From assembly GCA_903881065.1 (NCBI GenBank), contig CAIRRW010000217.1, positions 1-6,627 of the forward strand: a DNA stretch of 6,627 bases, read 5' to 3'. The notes under the pieces are model-generated. The model saw nothing but the letters and a program-made list of their open reading frames with translations. It made no database searches and was not told the origin of the DNA. The translations under genes and the position numbers were made by a program. Below are positions 4,943-6,627 of this stretch, one piece after another. The stretch is from an uncultured Bacteroidota bacterium. GTDB taxonomy: Bacteria > Bacteroidota > Bacteroidia > 2-12-FULL-35-15. Positions within the stretch are counted from its first letter, which is position 1; each line of letters opens with the position of its first letter.

Positions 4943-5854
4943 ATGAAGTATCAAAACATTTTAGAAACAATTGGGAACACGCCGCACGTGAGGCTAAACA
5001 AGTTATTTGGCAACAACCATGAAGTATGGATAAAGCTGGAACGCAACAACCCCGGTAACAGTATTAAAGACAGAATAGCTTTGGCAATGATAGAAGATGC
5101 CGAAAAGAAAGGTATACTGAATAAGGATAGTGTAATAATAGAGCCTACATCGGGCAACACCGGAATTGGACTAGCTTTGGTAGCTGCTGTAAAAGGATAC
5201 AAGTTAACACTTGTAATGCCGGAATCAATGAGTGTGGAACGCCGCAAATTAATGGAAGTATATGGTGCTCAGTTTGTGCTTACTCCGCGAGAAAAAGGTA
5301 TGAAAGGTGCTATTGAAAAAGCAAATGAGTTGGTGCAAGCTACTCCAAATGCATGGTCGCCACAGCAATTCGATAATCCTGTAAATGCGGAGATACATCG
5401 TAAAACAACAGCACAGGAAATATTGAAAAGTTTTCCTGAAGGGCTCGATTATTTAATAACAGGAGTAGGTACCGGTGGGCATATTACCGGAGTGGCCGAA
5501 GTGCTGAAAGAAAAATTTCCATCACTAAAGGTATTTGCAGTAGAACCTGTATTATCGCCGGTACTAAGCGGTGGTGCTCCAGGTCCACATCCATTGCAGG
5601 GAATTGGTGCCGGATTCGTACCTTCTGTTTTAAATAAAACTATTTTGGATGGAATAATACAAATAGAAAAGGATGAAGCATTTGAATATGCCAGACGAAT
5701 AGCAATGGAAGAAGGCATTTTTGCCGGCATTTCTACCGGTGCATCATTAGCTGCGGTTGCAAAAAAACTAATTGATATACCAAAAGGAAGCAGAATACTT
5801 ACTTTTAATTATGATACAGGGGAAAGGTATTTATCTATCGAAGGGTTGTATTAA
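4943..5854 (+). CDS. cysK: Cysteine synthase A (O-acetylserine sulfhydrylase)
   Basis: Makes L-cysteine from O-acetylserine and sulfide with PLP; cytosolic. The 303-residue protein has the fold-type II pattern throughout. ILETIGNTP is at 6-14, and Lys42 in NNPGNSIKDR is the Schiff-base lysine. PTSGNTG (68-74) binds the substrate carboxylate. QQFDNPVNAEIHRKTTAQEI (141-160) follows, then the phosphate-binding GTGGH (176-180) and GPHPLQGIGAGFVP (214-227). The GISTGAS loop (262-268) and C-terminal DTGERYLS complete it. The GPHxxQGIGAGF segment argues for CysK rather than CysM. His180 replaces the threonine more usual in GTGGT, and His15 replaces the leucine usual in IGNTPL; the key lysine and loops are intact. 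It lies 35 bp after cysE as the last gene of the attenuated operon. No T-tailed terminator is evident just downstream. Confidence 0.94.
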   Translation: MKYQNILETIGNTPHVRLNKLFGNNHEVWIKLERNNPGNSIKDRIALAMIEDAEKKGILNKDSVIIEPTSGNTGIGLALVAAVKGYKLTLVMPESMSVERRKLMEVYGAQFVLTPREKGMKGAIEKANELVQATPNAWSPQQFDNPVNAEIHRKTTAQEILKSFPEGLDYLITGVGTGGHITGVAEVLKEKFPSLKVFAVEPVLSPVLSGGAPGPHPLQGIGAGFVPSVLNKTILDGIIQIEKDEAFEYARRIAMEEGIFAGISTGASLAAVAKKLIDIPKGSRILTFNYDTGERYLSIEGLY

Positions 5855-6103
5855 AGCAAAAAAATAGAAACTTCACACGGATTGATTTATTGCGAAGAAA
5901 GAATAAAAGTGATAATGGTTATACAATATTTATTCCGTTTCTTGAGAAGCCCTCAAAATACCTATCAATATTGTTTAGGAGCGATTTAGCGTATAAGCGA
6001 TAATAGTTGTTATAATTCTTATTCATAAAACCTTCGGAAATAAAAGCAGACTGCATTTTCAGGGCTTTTTCGCCCTTGGTGTTCCTTCCAAGTTAGCAGA
6101 AAC

Positions 6104-6137
6104 CTAGCCTTTTACTGGTGTTATTTCACCAATAAAA
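6104..6137 (+). repeat. REP-like module 1: CTAGCC plus hairpin
   Basis: CTAGCC (6104-6109) is followed directly by a hairpin: TTTTA (6110-6114) and TGGTG (6116-6120) pair with CACCA (6127-6131) and TAAAA (6133-6137), with one C-A mismatch and loop TTATTT. The upstream CAGAAACCTAGCC resembles the sequence before module 2. Related in layout, not in stem sequence, to the second module 122 bp downstream. Confidence 0.45.
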
Positions 6138-6225
6138 CGTTCTAAAAGAAAAAAGTAAAATATAAAAATAAAGATTGTTGATGAAAACAACAACAATGGC
6201 AGAAAATTTCCAACACAGATGAACC

Positions 6226-6256
6226 CTAGCCGTCGCGAGTCTATTTGACTCGTGAC
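6226..6256 (+). repeat. REP-like module 2: CTAGCC plus 10-bp hairpin
   Basis: CTAGCC (6226-6231) is followed directly by GTCGCGAGTC (6232-6241), which pairs over 10 bp (one G-U) with GACTCGTGAC (6247-6256) around loop TATTT. The stem is much richer in GC than its surroundings, and there is no T tail, so it is not an intrinsic terminator. A short guide-like sequence at the foot of a hairpin is typical of REP elements moved by TnpA-REP transposases; that assignment is inference. Confidence 0.55.
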
Positions 6257-6455
6257 CATTATTAAGTGGCATCCTCACCACTACACAAAGCACTTTTGAT
6301 ATTCAAACAAACTTCTTTCGTTTAATTAATTTTCTGTTTATAAAAAAATCACTTTTATATTTTGATTGCAAGTCTAAAGGATAGCAGCAACTTTAGGATG
6401 AGTCACAATAACTTCTCCACAATTGCGTTAGCACAGTAAACTAACACTTATAAAT

Positions 6456-6627
6456 ATGAAAAATTACATCTTAATAATCCTTTTGCTACTTTTTATTAAA
6501 AACGGCTTTACACAGAACACTAACCTTGACTATAAATATGCTTTAAAAATTTATAACCTGACATCATTTGACGAATACAGTAAAATTAAAAACGACTCAA
6601 CTAAATATTCTACTAAAACGCTGCAAA
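6456..6627 (+). CDS. Probable secreted protein, N-terminal part only
   Basis: An open frame from ATG at 6456 has no stop before the window ends (57 full codons). The start MKNYILIILLLLFIKNGFTQ has a short basic N-region and a hydrophobic stretch at about residues 5-13, a Sec signal peptide with likely cleavage near residues 17-19. There is no cysteine, so it is not a lipoprotein. The mature part begins NTNLDYKYALKIYNL and is rich in Asn, Lys, Tyr and Thr; I do not recognise a family. The start follows the A/T-rich TTATAAAT. It is too short to tell whether the gene is intact. Confidence 0.65.
   Translation, partial: MKNYILIILLLLFIKNGFTQNTNLDYKYALKIYNLTSFDEYSKIKNDSTKYSTKTLQ

Larger units (their letters stand above)
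5855..6455. other. Gene-free region rich in hairpins
   Basis: I see no protein or tRNA gene in these 600 bp on either strand; the only short frames (such as 13 codons from 6181) look random. It holds many small inverted repeats: 5942-5956 (TTGAG/CTCAA), 6061-6076 (AGGGC/GCCCT), 6075-6092 (CTTGG/CCAAG), 6110-6137, 6174-6197 (ATTGTTG/CAACAAT), 6232-6256, 6265-6282 (AGTGG/CCACT), 6374-6396 (CTAAAG/CTTTAG) and 6427-6445 (GTTAG/CTAAC). None is followed by a proper T run, so the end of the cysteine operon transcript is not clear. Repeat remnants or a structured RNA are both possible. Confidence 0.6.

Noticed and set aside
6061..6076. AGGGC/GCCCT hairpin as the intrinsic terminator of cysK
   Set aside because: The Ts are in the loop rather than after the stem, the stem has only 5 bp, and it lies over 200 bp past the stop codon.
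6427..6445. GCGTTAG and CTAAC before the last gene as an integron attC site
   Set aside because: The order and spacing of the core sites are wrong and the GTTRRRY rule is not met. A chance 5-bp hairpin is simpler.

Overview
This window looks like chromosomal DNA from a member of the Bacteroidota, probably a low-GC lineage. Two promoters fit the Bacteroidota consensus (TTTG, a 21-nt spacer, then TAnnTTTG). Genes start behind A-rich stretches without clear Shine-Dalgarno sites, and the protein motifs fit the phylum. All recognised genes lie on the + strand. The theme is sulfur amino-acid synthesis, arranged as two adjacent transcription units, each controlled by premature termination through a different RNA sensor.

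Unit 1 (about 126-3283) is a methionine unit. A promoter drives a complete SAM-I (S-box) riboswitch with a classic antiterminator/terminator switch. Behind it lie a Cys/Met-metabolism PLP enzyme (cystathionine gamma-synthase type), homoserine dehydrogenase, and a hotdog-fold acyl-CoA thioesterase whose start overlaps the end of the dehydrogenase gene.

Unit 2 (about 3320-5854) is a cysteine unit. A second promoter is followed almost at once by a 25-codon ORF with eight Cys codons in two clusters (TCCCCY and TCCGCC), then a strong intrinsic terminator. This is the layout of a ribosome-mediated cysteine attenuator and is the highlight of the window. Downstream are a DUF4395-type membrane protein, a tRNA-Cys(GCA) gene, serine O-acetyltransferase and cysteine synthase. 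The operon therefore appears to encode the enzymes that make cysteine and also the tRNA whose charging its leader would sense.

Right end (5855-6627). About 600 bp without a recognisable gene contains a dense series of hairpins, two of which start immediately after the same CTAGCC sequence and look REP-like. A gene for a probable secreted protein starts at 6456 and runs off the edge.

Together, unit 2 makes O-acetylserine and cysteine. Unit 1 makes homoserine and joins its activated form to cysteine or sulfide on the way to methionine. SAM would switch off unit 1, and charged Cys-tRNA would switch off unit 2. The homoserine acyltransferase and the last steps of methionine synthesis are not in the window.
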